Notes: a model not told the origin generated them from the letters alone. Positions 25,353 to 34,565 are shown, numbered from the stretch's first letter. The stretch: 64,000 nt of DNA from Pseudobacillus lumedeiriae (GCF_044891285.1 NZ_JAUIYO010000007.1:1-64000); one strand, 5' to 3'. Program-made: numbers and translations.

Positions 25353-27545
25353 TTAATCAAACTTCAGCCCTTTTAATGCTTCAGCTAATGCATTGTTCAG
25401 AGGTTCTGTTTGTTTCTCCTGCTGCTTTAAATACTTCTGTACAGAACGTTTATCCGCTTTACCGCCAGATTCTTTCTTGCGGCGTTCCTGGAATGATGAG
25501 AGTTTTTCGCGATACCCGCATTTGCATGTGAAGATTTGCCCGGCTCCTTCGCCGCGAAGTTCTAGTTTTTTCTTGCATTGCGGACAGCGGGCATTTGTCA
25601 CACGGGCGACGTTTTTACGATGTCCGCATTCGCGGTCTTGGCACACAAGCATTTTGCCTTTTTTACCGTTCACTTCAAGCATTGGTTTTCCGCAGTCTGG
25701 ACAGGACTTTGTGGAAATGTTGTCGTGCTTGTACTTTTTATCGCTCGCTTTAATTTGAGAAACGATTTCTTTTGTATAGTTTTTCATTTCTTTAATAAAT
25801 GCATCTTTTTTCAGTCTTCCATTTGCGATGGATTCAAGTTTTTGTTCCCACTCAGCAGTGAGGGCTGGTGACTGTAATTCTTCTGGCACTAAGTCTAACA
25901 GCTGGCGGCCTTTTGACGTGATGTAAATCTCTTTCCCACCTCGTTTTTCAATTAAAAACGAGTTAAACAACTTGTCGATAATGTCAGCACGTGTTGCTAC
26001 AGTACCTAATCCGCCAGTCGATTTTAATGTGTCTGCAAGCTGTTTATTTTGTGTGGTCATGTACTTCGCAGGGTTTTCCATTGCCGAAAGCAGCGTCGCC
26101 TCATTAAAGCGTGCAGGCGGCTTTGTTTGCCCTGATGTTTGTGCAATCAATTGGACGTTTAACGTATCGCCTTTTTCGATCCTCGGGAAAATTTGTTCTT
26201 TTAGATCATCTGTTGAATCGTCATCTTCAAAATGATTTTCGTATACTTCTTTCCAGCCGCTTGAAAGGATCGTTTTACCTCTAGCAACGAAGTTCTCATC
26301 ACTAATTTTCGCACGAAGTGTTAATTGTTCATATTCAAAAGCTGGGAACAATACAGCTAGGAAACGTTTAATCACTAAATCATAAATTTTACGTTCCTTA
26401 TCTGTAAATGCCGAGAAGTCCACGTATCCTTCAGTTGGAATGATCGCGTGGTGATCGGACACCTTGCTATCATCAACGAATGATTTAGAGGTCTTTATTG
26501 GCTTGTTTAAAATTTTATTAGCTAAAGAACGATATTCGCCTACGCCGCAGGATTTGAGGCGTTCGGGTAGAGTTCCGACGATGTCTGATGAAATGTAACG
26601 TGAATCTGTCCGAGGATATGTTAATACTTTGTGCTGCTCATACAGCTTTTGCATAATGTTTAATGTTTCTTTAGCGGAGTAGCCAAAGATTTTATTAGCG
26701 TCACGCTGCAGCTCGGTTAAGTCGTATAGTCCAGGGGAGAACGATTTCTTCGCCTTCTTCTCAATGTCTATAACTGCTGCGTTTTGTTTGCCGAGTTTTT
26801 TTACGATGGCATCGATTTTGTCTTTATCGAAGCTGCGGCCATTGCCTTTTGCATCTTGCCAAGTCAGCTTTAACTTATCCGCCGTTTGCGCTTCAATGCC
26901 GTAATAGGTTTGTGCCTTGAAGTGTTTGATTTCGTCTTCACGAGCCGCAATGATGGCAACAGTCGGTGTTTGGACACGGCCGCAGTTTAGTTGAGCATTA
27001 AATCGTGTCGTTAAGGCACGTGTGGCGTTAAGTCCGATGTACCAGTCTGCCTCAGAACGTGCAGCCGCTGCTTGGTAAAGATTTTCGTAATGTTTACCCG
27101 GTTTTACATTTGCAAATCCGTCTTTTATAGCTTTATCAGTCACTGAAGAGATCCAGAGGCGTTTAATCAGCTTATTAAATTTTGCTTTTTCAAGAATCCA
27201 ACGGGCGACCAATTCACCTTCTCTTCCCGCATCGGTACTAATAATACATTCAGTCACATCTGAACGCTGCAATACACTTTTTACAGCGTTAAATTGCTTT
27301 CCGGACTGTTTGATAACGGTCAGTTTTAAACGCTCCGGCAGCATGGGTAAATCTTCTAAGTTCCATGTTTTGTATTTCACATCGTAGCTCTCGGGGTCAG
27401 CTAATGTCACAAGATGTCCAAGCGCCCACGTAACGATATATTTATTTCCCTCAAGGTATCCGTTTCCTTTTTTATTACAATTGAGTACACGTGCGATATC
27501 ACGTGCTACAGAAGGCTTTTCAGCTAATACTACGCTTTTTGCCAT
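25353..27545 (-). CDS. topB: DNA topoisomerase III
   Basis: Type IA topoisomerase of 730 residues, which decatenates DNA and resolves recombination intermediates. The TOPRIM domain opens MAKSVVLAEKPSVARDIA and carries STDAGREGELVARWI. The active-site Tyr is in LTYPRTDSRYI. The C-terminus has two zinc-ribbon-like units (CPDCGKPM...CQDRECG and CPQCKKK...CKCG) and a basic tail. A frame starting at 27590 adds 15 residues; AAAGGGTG 9 nt before ATG 27545 supports the shorter form. Confidence 0.94.
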   Translation of the reverse strand: MAKSVVLAEKPSVARDIARVLNCNKKGNGYLEGNKYIVTWALGHLVTLADPESYDVKYKTWNLEDLPMLPERLKLTVIKQSGKQFNAVKSVLQRSDVTECIISTDAGREGELVARWILEKAKFNKLIKRLWISSVTDKAIKDGFANVKPGKHYENLYQAAAARSEADWYIGLNATRALTTRFNAQLNCGRVQTPTVAIIAAREDEIKHFKAQTYYGIEAQTADKLKLTWQDAKGNGRSFDKDKIDAIVKKLGKQNAAVIDIEKKAKKSFSPGLYDLTELQRDANKIFGYSAKETLNIMQKLYEQHKVLTYPRTDSRYISSDIVGTLPERLKSCGVGEYRSLANKILNKPIKTSKSFVDDSKVSDHHAIIPTEGYVDFSAFTDKERKIYDLVIKRFLAVLFPAFEYEQLTLRAKISDENFVARGKTILSSGWKEVYENHFEDDDSTDDLKEQIFPRIEKGDTLNVQLIAQTSGQTKPPARFNEATLLSAMENPAKYMTTQNKQLADTLKSTGGLGTVATRADIIDKLFNSFLIEKRGGKEIYITSKGRQLLDLVPEELQSPALTAEWEQKLESIANGRLKKDAFIKEMKNYTKEIVSQIKASDKKYKHDNISTKSCPDCGKPMLEVNGKKGKMLVCQDRECGHRKNVARVTNARCPQCKKKLELRGEGAGQIFTCKCGYREKLSSFQERRKKESGGKADKRSVQKYLKQQEKQTEPLNNALAEALKGLKFD

Positions 27546-27664
27546 AATTATTAACACCCTTTCTTTTATCCACTCGTTTAAATATAGCACACGTTTGCTG
27601 GAGATTCAGTCGTTAGGGACGAGGAGACCCTTCCTTTTATGAGACTATTTAAGTCAAACACCTC

Positions 27665-27694
27665 TTGTGTTTTTTTACTCATGCTGACTATAAT
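27665..27694 (+). promoter_or_regulatory. SigmaA promoter of metA
   Basis: TTGTGT (27665-27670), 18-nt spacer, TATAAT (27689-27694). It is embedded between CTTGTGTTTTT (27664-27674) and its exact reverse complement at 27711-27721. No S-box is present in this leader. Confidence 0.6.
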
Positions 27695-27732
27695 AGTTTA
27701 TTGAAAATTCAAAAACACAAGGGGGTAGGAAG

Positions 27733-28641
27733 ATGCCGATTAATATACCGCGGGAATTGCCGGCACGGGAGATTTTAGAGAAAGAGAATATTTTCGTTAT
27801 GGACGTCGATCGGGCCCGCAGCCAGGATATCCGTCCTTTAAATATACTAATCTTAAATTTAATGCCTGAAAAAGAAAAAACAGAAGCACAGTTATTGCGG
27901 CTGCTTGGCAACACACCGCTTCAAGTGAATGTGTCTTTTCTACATACAGCCACACACGAATCCAAAAATGTAAGTAAATCCCATTTGGAGCAATTCTATA
28001 CAACGTTTGAAGAAGTACAGAATAAACGAATTGATGGAATGATTATAACTGGTGCGCCAATCGAACGAATGGAGTTTGAAGAGGTGAATTATTGGAAGGA
28101 ATTAACCGAGATTATGGACTGGGCGAGTACAAACGTTACGTCTTCTCTGCATATTTGCTGGGGAGCCCAGGCAGCGCTTTATCATCATTTCGGCATCGGG
28201 AAATTTGAATTGCCGAAAAAATGCTCCGGCATTTTCAGTCACACAGTGAACGAACCGACTGTTAAATTAATGCGAGGATTTGATGATCAGTTTTATGCTC
28301 CTCACTCCCGTTATACGGATGTAGAAAGAGAGCAAGTCGAAGCGCATGAGGAGCTGCAGCTGTTAGCTTCTTCTGAAGAAGCGGGAGCGTTTATCATCAT
28401 GTCAAAAGATGAGCGGCATGTGATGATTACCGGACATTTAGAGTATGAGGGCCACACGCTGGCGGAAGAATATGATCGGGACGTGACGAAAGGGCTTGAC
28501 ATTGATATGCCAAAAAATTATTTCCCGGACAATAATCCGACAAAAAAACCTGTCAACAAATGGCGTTCGCACGCACATTTGCTGTTTTCGAACTGGCTGA
28601 ACTATTATGTATATCAAGAAACACCATACGAATGGGAATAA
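27733..28641 (+). CDS. metA: Homoserine O-acetyltransferase
   Basis: A 302-residue MetA-family acyltransferase, the first committed step of methionine synthesis from homoserine. Catalytic Cys142 is in HICWGAQAAL, with His235 and Glu237 in TGHLEYE. Residue 111 is Glu (TGAPIERMEF), the residue associated with acetyl-CoA rather than succinyl-CoA use in B. cereus MetA, so acetylation is predicted. AAGGGGGTAGG precedes the ATG. Unlike B. subtilis metA, no SAM riboswitch lies in the short leader, so control must be at another level. Confidence 0.94.
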   Translation: MPINIPRELPAREILEKENIFVMDVDRARSQDIRPLNILILNLMPEKEKTEAQLLRLLGNTPLQVNVSFLHTATHESKNVSKSHLEQFYTTFEEVQNKRIDGMIITGAPIERMEFEEVNYWKELTEIMDWASTNVTSSLHICWGAQAALYHHFGIGKFELPKKCSGIFSHTVNEPTVKLMRGFDDQFYAPHSRYTDVEREQVEAHEELQLLASSEEAGAFIIMSKDERHVMITGHLEYEGHTLAEEYDRDVTKGLDIDMPKNYFPDNNPTKKPVNKWRSHAHLLFSNWLNYYVYQETPYEWE

Positions 28642-28644
28642 TTA

Positions 28645-28778
28645 AAGAAAGAGGTTGACTCAAAAGGGTCTGACCTCACGCGCAATAGACTGTATATAGC
28701 AGGTGCTAATCTATCTAATATACAGTCTATTGTTGAGGTGGGGTCTGACACTTTGGCTGTGAGTCAGCCTCTTCTTTG
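28645..28778. repeat. Large palindromic element / convergent terminator
   Basis: About 134 bp forming one long imperfect hairpin. AAGAGGTTGACTC pairs with GAGTCAGCCTCTT, GGGTCTGACCTCA with TGAGGTGGGGTCTGAC, and CAATAGACTGTATAT with ATATACAGTCTATTG, around a loop near 28700-28717. It fills the whole gap between convergent metA and mtnU. It probably terminates both; the size and regularity suggest a MITE-like origin. Confidence 0.75.
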
Positions 28779-28780
28779 CT

Positions 28781-29566
28781 TCAGCTATAAAATTCTGTCT
28801 GGCGGTCTTCGAAAATAGGGATTCGTTTTCGTATTTCCGGTACTTTTGCGAGGTCCACTTCACCGATGAGCAATTCTTCTTCTTCTCCTGCTTCAGCGAT
28901 AATTTCCCCCCATGGATCGACGATGATCGAATGACCAGCAAATTTATTGTTCGGATCTTCTCCGCTGCGGTTGCAGCCAATCACGTAGCTTTGATTCTCG
29001 ATGGCTCTAGCAATAAGCAGTGTCCGCCAGTGATCTACGCGGGCAAGCGGCCATTCGGCAGGAATGAATAACACGCTGGCTCCTGACAGTACATGTTTTC
29101 GCAGCCATTCAGGAAATCGGATATCGTAGCAGATGAACGCCGCCATCGTTTCATTTTCTAATGTAAATAATCCATCATCTTTTCCCGCTTGAAAAAACTT
29201 CTCTTCCTCCATCAGCCGGAATAAATGCAGCTTGCTGTATTTCTTAAGCAATTCCCCTTTGTTGTTAATGACGAGCAGTGTATTTTCGACACCGTCTTTC
29301 GTTTGATTGGCTACCGATCCGCCAATGAGATGCATGTGATGTTTCTTTGCCTGTTCAGACAAGAAAGTAATCGTTTGATTCGCTTCTTTATCTGCAATTT
29401 CATCAAGACGTGTTAAATCATAGCCTGTTGTCCATAATTCTGGAAGCACGGCTAGCTGACATCCTGCATCAGCTGCCTTTTGCAGCCACTTTTTCATGCG
29501 ATTGTAGTTTTCTTCCGGGTTTCCGAATGCAAGGTCCATCTGGATTGCAGCCACTTTCAATTTCAT
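28781..29566 (-). CDS. mtnU: Carbon-nitrogen hydrolase, omega-amidase of methionine salvage
   Basis: A 261-residue nitrilase-superfamily amidase. The Glu-Lys-Cys triad is visible in VLPELWTTGY, KLHLF and ICYDIRFPE. Its B. subtilis counterpart MtnU (YkrU) hydrolyses alpha-ketoglutaramate, the by-product of glutamine-dependent transamination by MtnE, whose gene is divergent here. The frame to 29710 is not supported by a ribosome site; ATG 29564-29566 with GTGGAGAG upstream is used. Cytoplasmic. Confidence 0.88.
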   Translation of the reverse strand: MKLKVAAIQMDLAFGNPEENYNRMKKWLQKAADAGCQLAVLPELWTTGYDLTRLDEIADKEANQTITFLSEQAKKHHMHLIGGSVANQTKDGVENTLLVINNKGELLKKYSKLHLFRLMEEEKFFQAGKDDGLFTLENETMAAFICYDIRFPEWLRKHVLSGASVLFIPAEWPLARVDHWRTLLIARAIENQSYVIGCNRSGEDPNNKFAGHSIIVDPWGEIIAEAGEEEELLIGEVDLAKVPEIRKRIPIFEDRQTEFYS

Positions 29567-29662
29567 GTTCTCTCCACTTCCCTTTCTGAAGATTCTTTCT
29601 TTACATTCTCTACCTTTCGTTATACCATTATTAACTGTAATTTGAAAGCGGGGGCTGTATAT

Positions 29663-30841
29663 ATGAGAAACTTTGAAACAGCGAATCGGCTTCAGGTTTT
29701 GCCGGAGCAATTCTTCGCTAAATTAGTCCAGAAAGTAAACAATGCTGTGAACGAAGGCCGTGATGTGATTAATTTAGGACAGGGAAGCCCTGATCAGCCG
29801 GCATTCGGCCATATAAAAGAAGCACTGAAAATAGCCGTCGATGATCCGGCTAATGATAAATATTCTCCTTTCAGAGGGTTTGCTCATGTGAAAAACGCAT
29901 GTGCTGAATTTTATCAGAGAGAATATGGCGTCAAACTTGATCCTGAAACAGAAATTGCGCTGATCATTGGGGGAAAAGCGGGGCTTGTTGAACTTCCGCA
30001 ATGTCTATTAAATCCAGGAGACATCGCGCTCGTACCCGATCCGGGATATCCGGATTACTGGTCGGGCATTGCCCTTGCAGAAGCAGGGATGCACATGATG
30101 CCTTTGAAAGAGGAAAATGGCTTCCTTCCTCAATATGAAGAAATTCCTGAAGAGGTGCTGAAGCGAGCGAAGCTGTTATTTATTAATTATCCGAATAATC
30201 CGACAGGCGCAGTAGCTGATGAAGCGTTTTTTGAAAAAACGATCGAGTTTGCCAATCAACATAATATTTGTGTCGTACACGACTTTGCGTATGGTGCCAT
30301 TGGCTTTGATGGGAAAAAACCAATCAGCTATCTTCAATCTAATGGAGCGAAAGACACCGGCATTGAAATTTATACGATGTCGAAAACGTACAATATGGCA
30401 GGCTGGAGAGTGGGGTTTGCGGTGGGCAATCCAAGTGTGATTGCTGCATTGAATTTAATCCAGGATCATCTGCACTGCAGTTTGTACGGCGGCATACAAG
30501 AAGCGGCAGCGGCTGCTTTACTTGGACCGCAGGATGAAGTACGCAGGCAAGAAGAGATGTATGAAAAACGACGTAATCTATTAATTAACGGTTTAAATGA
30601 AATTGGCTGGAAAGTGAAAGCCCCGCAAGGATCTTTTTTCTCGTGGTTAAAAGTGCCAGATGGTTATACTTCAGAAGAGTTTAGCGATCTGCTGCTTGAG
30701 AAGGCCAATGTAGCAGTCGCTCCAGGGATTGGTTTTGGCGAGTATGGGGAAGGCTATGTCCGTGTCGGTTTAGTTGCGTCTGAAGAGAAAATCAAAGAAG
30801 CGATTAGCCGGATTGCACAGCTTGATATATTTAAAAAGTAG
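29663..30841 (+). CDS. mtnE: Methionine-regenerating aminotransferase MtnE
   Basis: A 392-residue PLP aminotransferase of fold type I that converts 4-methylthio-2-oxobutyrate to methionine, with glutamine as the preferred donor. The PLP lysine is in YTMSKTYNMAGWRVGF. Other signatures are NYPNNPTGA, DPGYPDYW and the C-terminal VRVGL arginine. A frame to 29480 is not conserved; ATG 29663 lies 8 nt after AAAGCGGGGG. In B. subtilis the mtnWXBD genes follow behind an S-box; here an S-box follows but the gene behind it is different. Confidence 0.9.
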   Translation: MRNFETANRLQVLPEQFFAKLVQKVNNAVNEGRDVINLGQGSPDQPAFGHIKEALKIAVDDPANDKYSPFRGFAHVKNACAEFYQREYGVKLDPETEIALIIGGKAGLVELPQCLLNPGDIALVPDPGYPDYWSGIALAEAGMHMMPLKEENGFLPQYEEIPEEVLKRAKLLFINYPNNPTGAVADEAFFEKTIEFANQHNICVVHDFAYGAIGFDGKKPISYLQSNGAKDTGIEIYTMSKTYNMAGWRVGFAVGNPSVIAALNLIQDHLHCSLYGGIQEAAAAALLGPQDEVRRQEEMYEKRRNLLINGLNEIGWKVKAPQGSFFSWLKVPDGYTSEEFSDLLLEKANVAVAPGIGFGEYGEGYVRVGLVASEEKIKEAISRIAQLDIFKK

Positions 30842-30903
30842 ATTGACAGTAGAGTATAAACGTGCAACAATGCAAATGAAAACAATTCAATAACAACGAA
30901 CAT

Positions 30904-31049
30904 CTTATCAAGAGCAGGTGGAGGGACAAGCCCTATGAAGCCCGGCAACCGACTCGTTTATACGAGCACGGTGCTAATTCTTGCAGCAATAGCTGACAGA
31001 TAAGAAAGAGTGCTAACTATTCAACCTCTTCTTATCGAAGAGGTTTTTT
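30904..31049 (+). promoter_or_regulatory. SAM-I (S-box) riboswitch with terminator
   Basis: The conserved S-box core is explicit: CTTATC...AAGAGCAGGTGGAGGGAC, GCCCTATGAAGCCCGGCAACC and GGTGCTAATTC, closed by P1 CTTATC (30904-30909)/GATAAG (30999-31004). The terminator is AACCTCTTC/GAAGAGGTT (31023-31045) with a T-run to 31049. The 3' P1 strand with the following AAAGAG (30999-31010) is complementary to the left side of the terminator (31026-31036), giving the antiterminator. High SAM should therefore switch off the downstream gene. Confidence 0.95.
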
Positions 31050-31079
31050 GTATATTTAACTGAAAGGCAGGAATGGAAC

Positions 31080-31625
31080 ATGATCGTGACTGACCATAAA
31101 TTAATGACAAAAGAGGACGCAGCGGAATGGACAATTGCAGCTGACAGCTTCTTACATACCGTTCGAATGAGGGAAGGAGAGCACATTTTGTGGCTAGGAG
31201 AAGATGCTTCACCTTTGTTATCAAAAATAGCCATTGAAAAAGCGCGCGTTATTACAGCTTCTCCTTCTGCATCCCCTTTCGCAGAGGCTCAGTTTGACGG
31301 CGTGGCCGGCCAATTGGGTATTCATTTTTGGGATGAAGGAGAAGACTGGCTGAGAAAAAGCTTTGATTTGTTGAAAGCGGGAGGCCGGCTCGTTATTGAT
31401 TTAGCTGAAGAAGGAGCATTACGGCATATAGAAGACATTGCTTACATAAAAAGCCTGCCATATTATTGGGATTTGCTAAGGGAAATCGGCTTTGAAACGA
31501 TATTTGTTCAGCAAGTTACAGCTCGTTCTACTGTGGAAGCAATAGGACAAGGGTGGACAGAGTTGATAGAAACGCCTGAACTTCCCATTGTTGTCAACCG
31601 CTTTATCGCTTTAAAAGGTTGCTGA
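31080..31625 (+). CDS. SAM-riboswitch-controlled protein, methyltransferase-like, unknown
   Basis: 181 residues, single gene behind the S-box. I do not recognise a named family. The order GEHILWLGED (possible SAM loop), a central FDGVAGQ segment and LLKAGGRLVIDLAEEG resembles a reduced class I methyltransferase fold, though the glycine motif is poor. The position corresponds to mtnW in the B. subtilis locus, but the sequence is unrelated to the enolase MtnW. An earlier ATG at 31073 stops after six codons, so ATG 31080 is used. The 3' end overlaps the convergent AAC(3)-type gene by 23 bp. A role in sulfur or SAM metabolism is inferred from the riboswitch. Confidence 0.75.
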   Translation: MIVTDHKLMTKEDAAEWTIAADSFLHTVRMREGEHILWLGEDASPLLSKIAIEKARVITASPSASPFAEAQFDGVAGQLGIHFWDEGEDWLRKSFDLLKAGGRLVIDLAEEGALRHIEDIAYIKSLPYYWDLLREIGFETIFVQQVTARSTVEAIGQGWTELIETPELPIVVNRFIALKGC

Positions 31626-32415
31626 GATAACGGGCAGTGAAATCGACTAAGGGCCGGATTTTAATCAGCTTACACGGAGCTTGGGCGATTGTACCAATAT
31701 TAATTTCTTCTTCTTTTTCAAAGGCATGGCCGATTTCATTAAATTGTTCAGAATTTCCTTCAAGTTCGTGATAAGTTTTCCATACCCGTTCGCCGTTTTC
31801 CATTAAGGCCGATCCTTGTTGGAAGGATTTTCGGCCATCGTTTGCGCGAAATTCGCCTAGATGCATGGCTGTGCATGTGCTGTAATCGGTGCCGATAAAC
31901 AAAATGGAAGCATCCAGCTCATATAGCCTGGCGAGAGGAGACTGTTCACCGAAAGCAAAATCAAGTGAATGGTGATCAATGATGAACGCGGCATACTTTC
32001 CCCAGGCTGTAAAAGAATTAGAAGGGTGAAGGCTGCGCTTCACATTAGGGAAAGTCCGGAATGCCTCTGCAATCCGTCCCATGCCGAGTGTAGGTGTAAA
32101 CTCCGGCAAATAAGCAGGCATCATATAACGAATGCTTGGCCGCCACTCTTCCGGAACAGGAGGGTTTTTCCAATATTTTGGATCGGTATTATGAGTCGTC
32201 TGAGCCGGCATGACAATGGTTCCGTCTTCGGTCACCGTTTTCATTAACGCTTCGACAACCGTTACTTCGCCTCCTTCTATCCATCCTAAAGAGCGCAGGG
32301 AGGAGTGAACCATCACAATATTACCAGGAGCTGCTCCAAGAGAATAAAGATCGTTTTTTAATGTGCCGATCGTGATCAATGCTTTTGTTTGTGAAACAAA
32401 TGGTTTATTCTTCAT
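31603..32415 (-). CDS. AAC(3)-family aminoglycoside N-acetyltransferase
   Basis: A 270-residue protein of the antibiotic N-acetyltransferase family (YokD/AAC(3)). Conserved blocks are VMVHSSLRSLGWIEGG, GTIVMPAQT, RSLHPSNSFTAWG and SPLARLYELDASILFIGTDYSTCTAMHLGE. Chromosomal Bacillus members often do not give resistance, and the natural acyl acceptor is unknown. GGGAGAAGACA precedes the ATG. The last 23 bp overlap the convergent S-box gene. Confidence 0.88.
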   Translation of the reverse strand: MKNKPFVSQTKALITIGTLKNDLYSLGAAPGNIVMVHSSLRSLGWIEGGEVTVVEALMKTVTEDGTIVMPAQTTHNTDPKYWKNPPVPEEWRPSIRYMMPAYLPEFTPTLGMGRIAEAFRTFPNVKRSLHPSNSFTAWGKYAAFIIDHHSLDFAFGEQSPLARLYELDASILFIGTDYSTCTAMHLGEFRANDGRKSFQQGSALMENGERVWKTYHELEGNSEQFNEIGHAFEKEEEINIGTIAQAPCKLIKIRPLVDFTARYLSNLLKR

Positions 32416-32562
32416 TGTCTTCTCCCATCATTTTCTTTCATTATAAAGGAAGAAGATGGTTTGGCATAAAAACCTTCTAAAAAAGCGGTTTTGATGCTTT
32501 TTTCTTTCTTCTTTGTCTAGTATGCTTAGAAAGACTATGGCGAAATAAAAGGGGGATAACTA

Positions 32563-33987
32563 GTGAGTGATCGACGTGTGTTTTATCGGACGATTCCCTA
32601 TAACAAAGAACAATTTTTTCATCAATATAAATGGCTGACGGCTGCTGAGTCCCATCATGTATTTCTGGAGAGCGGACGGGGCGGGCGTTATAGTATAGCG
32701 GGGCTGTCGCCGTTTGCAATTATTTCTTCCAATGATGAAGGGATTCACGTGCAGACAGCTAGTGGACGCGAAGACAAAAAAGGCATTCCGCTGTCAGAAC
32801 TTGAAGGCTGGATGAAGACGTTTGAGGTACCAAAGCAAGACGGTCTTCCTGATTTTCAGGGCGGGGCAATCGGCTATATTAGCTATGATTACGCCCGGTA
32901 TATTGAGAGGCTGCCGAACGCTGCGGCAGATGATCTTGGAATGCCGCTGCTGTACTTCCTTGTGTTTAAGGAATGGGCGGTATTTGATCATCAAACAGAC
33001 AAACTGTGGCTTCTTGCTGTAAGTGAAGATGAAGCAGCTGGTGAACGGGTGCTGAATGAAGCGGAAAGCAAGTGGACAGTTTCATGCGGCGAAGAGGAAC
33101 GTGTACCTGTAGAGAGAGCAGCGGATGAATGGAGCGTGCCTTTCTCAGAGAAAGAATTCCAAGAGGCTGTTGAAAAAACGAAGAAGTATATCGCTGCAGG
33201 AGATGTCTTTCAAGTGAACTTATCCGTTAGACAGTCTAAGCCGCTTCATATTCCGGCCATCGCCGTCTATGAAGAATTAAGGAGGTTCAATCCGTCTCCT
33301 TATATGGCGTATATGCATACACCGGATTTTCAAATTGTATCGGGATCACCTGAACTGCTTATTAAAAAGGCTGGAAATGAATTAAGTACCCGGCCGATTG
33401 CCGGCACCCGCTCACGTGGAAAAGATGATGCTGATGATTTGCGGTTAGCGTTGGAGCTGATCGAAAATGAAAAAGAACGGGCGGAACATGTCATGCTCGT
33501 TGACTTAGAGCGCAATGACCTCGGCCGTGTCAGTGAGTATGGTTCTGTAGAAGTCGATGAATTTATGGTCATTGAAAAGTATTCACATGTTCAGCACATC
33601 GTGTCTAACGTACGAGGTAAGCTGGCTAAAGGAAAAACGAATGCAGATGTCGTCCATGCTGTCTTTCCAGGCGGAACCATTACCGGTGCTCCAAAAGTTA
33701 GAACGATGGAAATTATTGAGGAGCTGGAGCCGGTTAGACGCGGGATTTATACTGGATCAATCGGCTGGATCGGCTTTAACGGTGACATGGAGCTGAACAT
33801 CGTGATTCGAACGATGCTCGTTGAAAATGGCATGTGCCACGTTCAGGCGGGAGCGGGAGTCGTCATTGATTCTGATCCATTGAATGAATACAAAGAATCG
33901 CTGAAGAAAGCAAAAGCGGTTTGGAAAGCGAAAGAGCTGGCTGAGGACAGGCTGGCCCCTGTCAGACCAGGAGGAGAACGTTCATGA
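32563..33987 (+). CDS. pabB: Aminodeoxychorismate synthase component I
   Basis: A 474-residue chorismate-binding enzyme that, with PabA, makes 4-amino-4-deoxychorismate for folate. The chorismate-binding domain (about 190-455) has FQVNLSVRQ, SGSPELL, RPIAGTRSRG, HVMLVDLERNDLGRV, FPGGTITGAPK and QAGAGVVIDSDP. PIAGT is also found in TrpE, but the pabA and pabC neighbours and absence of trp genes point to PabB. The start is GTG with GGGGGATAAC upstream. It overlaps pabA by 4 bp. Confidence 0.92.
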   Translation: MSDRRVFYRTIPYNKEQFFHQYKWLTAAESHHVFLESGRGGRYSIAGLSPFAIISSNDEGIHVQTASGREDKKGIPLSELEGWMKTFEVPKQDGLPDFQGGAIGYISYDYARYIERLPNAAADDLGMPLLYFLVFKEWAVFDHQTDKLWLLAVSEDEAAGERVLNEAESKWTVSCGEEERVPVERAADEWSVPFSEKEFQEAVEKTKKYIAAGDVFQVNLSVRQSKPLHIPAIAVYEELRRFNPSPYMAYMHTPDFQIVSGSPELLIKKAGNELSTRPIAGTRSRGKDDADDLRLALELIENEKERAEHVMLVDLERNDLGRVSEYGSVEVDEFMVIEKYSHVQHIVSNVRGKLAKGKTNADVVHAVFPGGTITGAPKVRTMEIIEELEPVRRGIYTGSIGWIGFNGDMELNIVIRTMLVENGMCHVQAGAGVVIDSDPLNEYKESLKKAKAVWKAKELAEDRLAPVRPGGERS

Positions 33988-34565
33988 TTTTAATGATTGA
34001 TAACTATGATTCTTTCACCTACAATCTTGTTCAATATTTAGGAGAGCTTGGCGAAGAGCTGATCGTGAAGAGAAATGATGAGATTTCTATCGAGGAAATT
34101 GAGCGGATGAATCCAGACTTTCTCATGATTTCACCGGGACCTTGTACACCGAATGAAGCGGGGATCAGTCTGGAGGCTATTCGTACATTTGCAGGAAAAA
34201 TACCGATCTTCGGTGTTTGCCTCGGTCAGCAGTCGATTGCCCAAGTATTTGGAGGGGAAGTCGTACGGGCAGACCGGCTTATGCATGGAAAAACATCGGA
34301 TATGCTTCATGATGGACGGACGATTTTTGAAGGTCTTCCAAATCCATTCCCAGCTACGCGTTACCATTCGTTAATCGTTAAAAGGGACACCCTCCCTGAT
34401 TGTTTCGAAGTTTCTGCTTGGACGAAAGAAGGGGAAATCATGGCGATCCGCCATAGGGAGCTGCCAATTGAAGGGGTGCAGTTTCACCCAGAATCCATTA
34501 TGACGTACGGCGGGAAAGAAATGCTGCAAAGCTTTATCCGCTGCTACCGGAAAGTACGGGTATAA
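33984..34565 (+). CDS. pabA: Glutamine amidotransferase (PabA/TrpG)
   Basis: A 193-residue class I amidotransferase. Catalytic Cys is in FGVCLGQQSI and the His/Glu pair in GVQFHPESIMT. It supplies ammonia to PabB. In B. subtilis the same subunit also serves TrpE, so an amphibolic role is likely. ATGA overlap with pabB; one base separates it from pabC. Confidence 0.94.
   Translation: MILMIDNYDSFTYNLVQYLGELGEELIVKRNDEISIEEIERMNPDFLMISPGPCTPNEAGISLEAIRTFAGKIPIFGVCLGQQSIAQVFGGEVVRADRLMHGKTSDMLHDGRTIFEGLPNPFPATRYHSLIVKRDTLPDCFEVSAWTKEGEIMAIRHRELPIEGVQFHPESIMTYGGKEMLQSFIRCYRKVRV

Noticed and set aside
31603..32415. Calling the AAC(3)-type gene a resistance determinant
   Set aside because: Chromosomal Bacillus homologues often do not confer resistance; the sequence alone cannot show it.
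32563..33987. Anthranilate synthase TrpE instead of PabB
   Set aside because: The PIAGT motif is shared, but flanking pabA and pabC and the absence of trp genes favour PabB.
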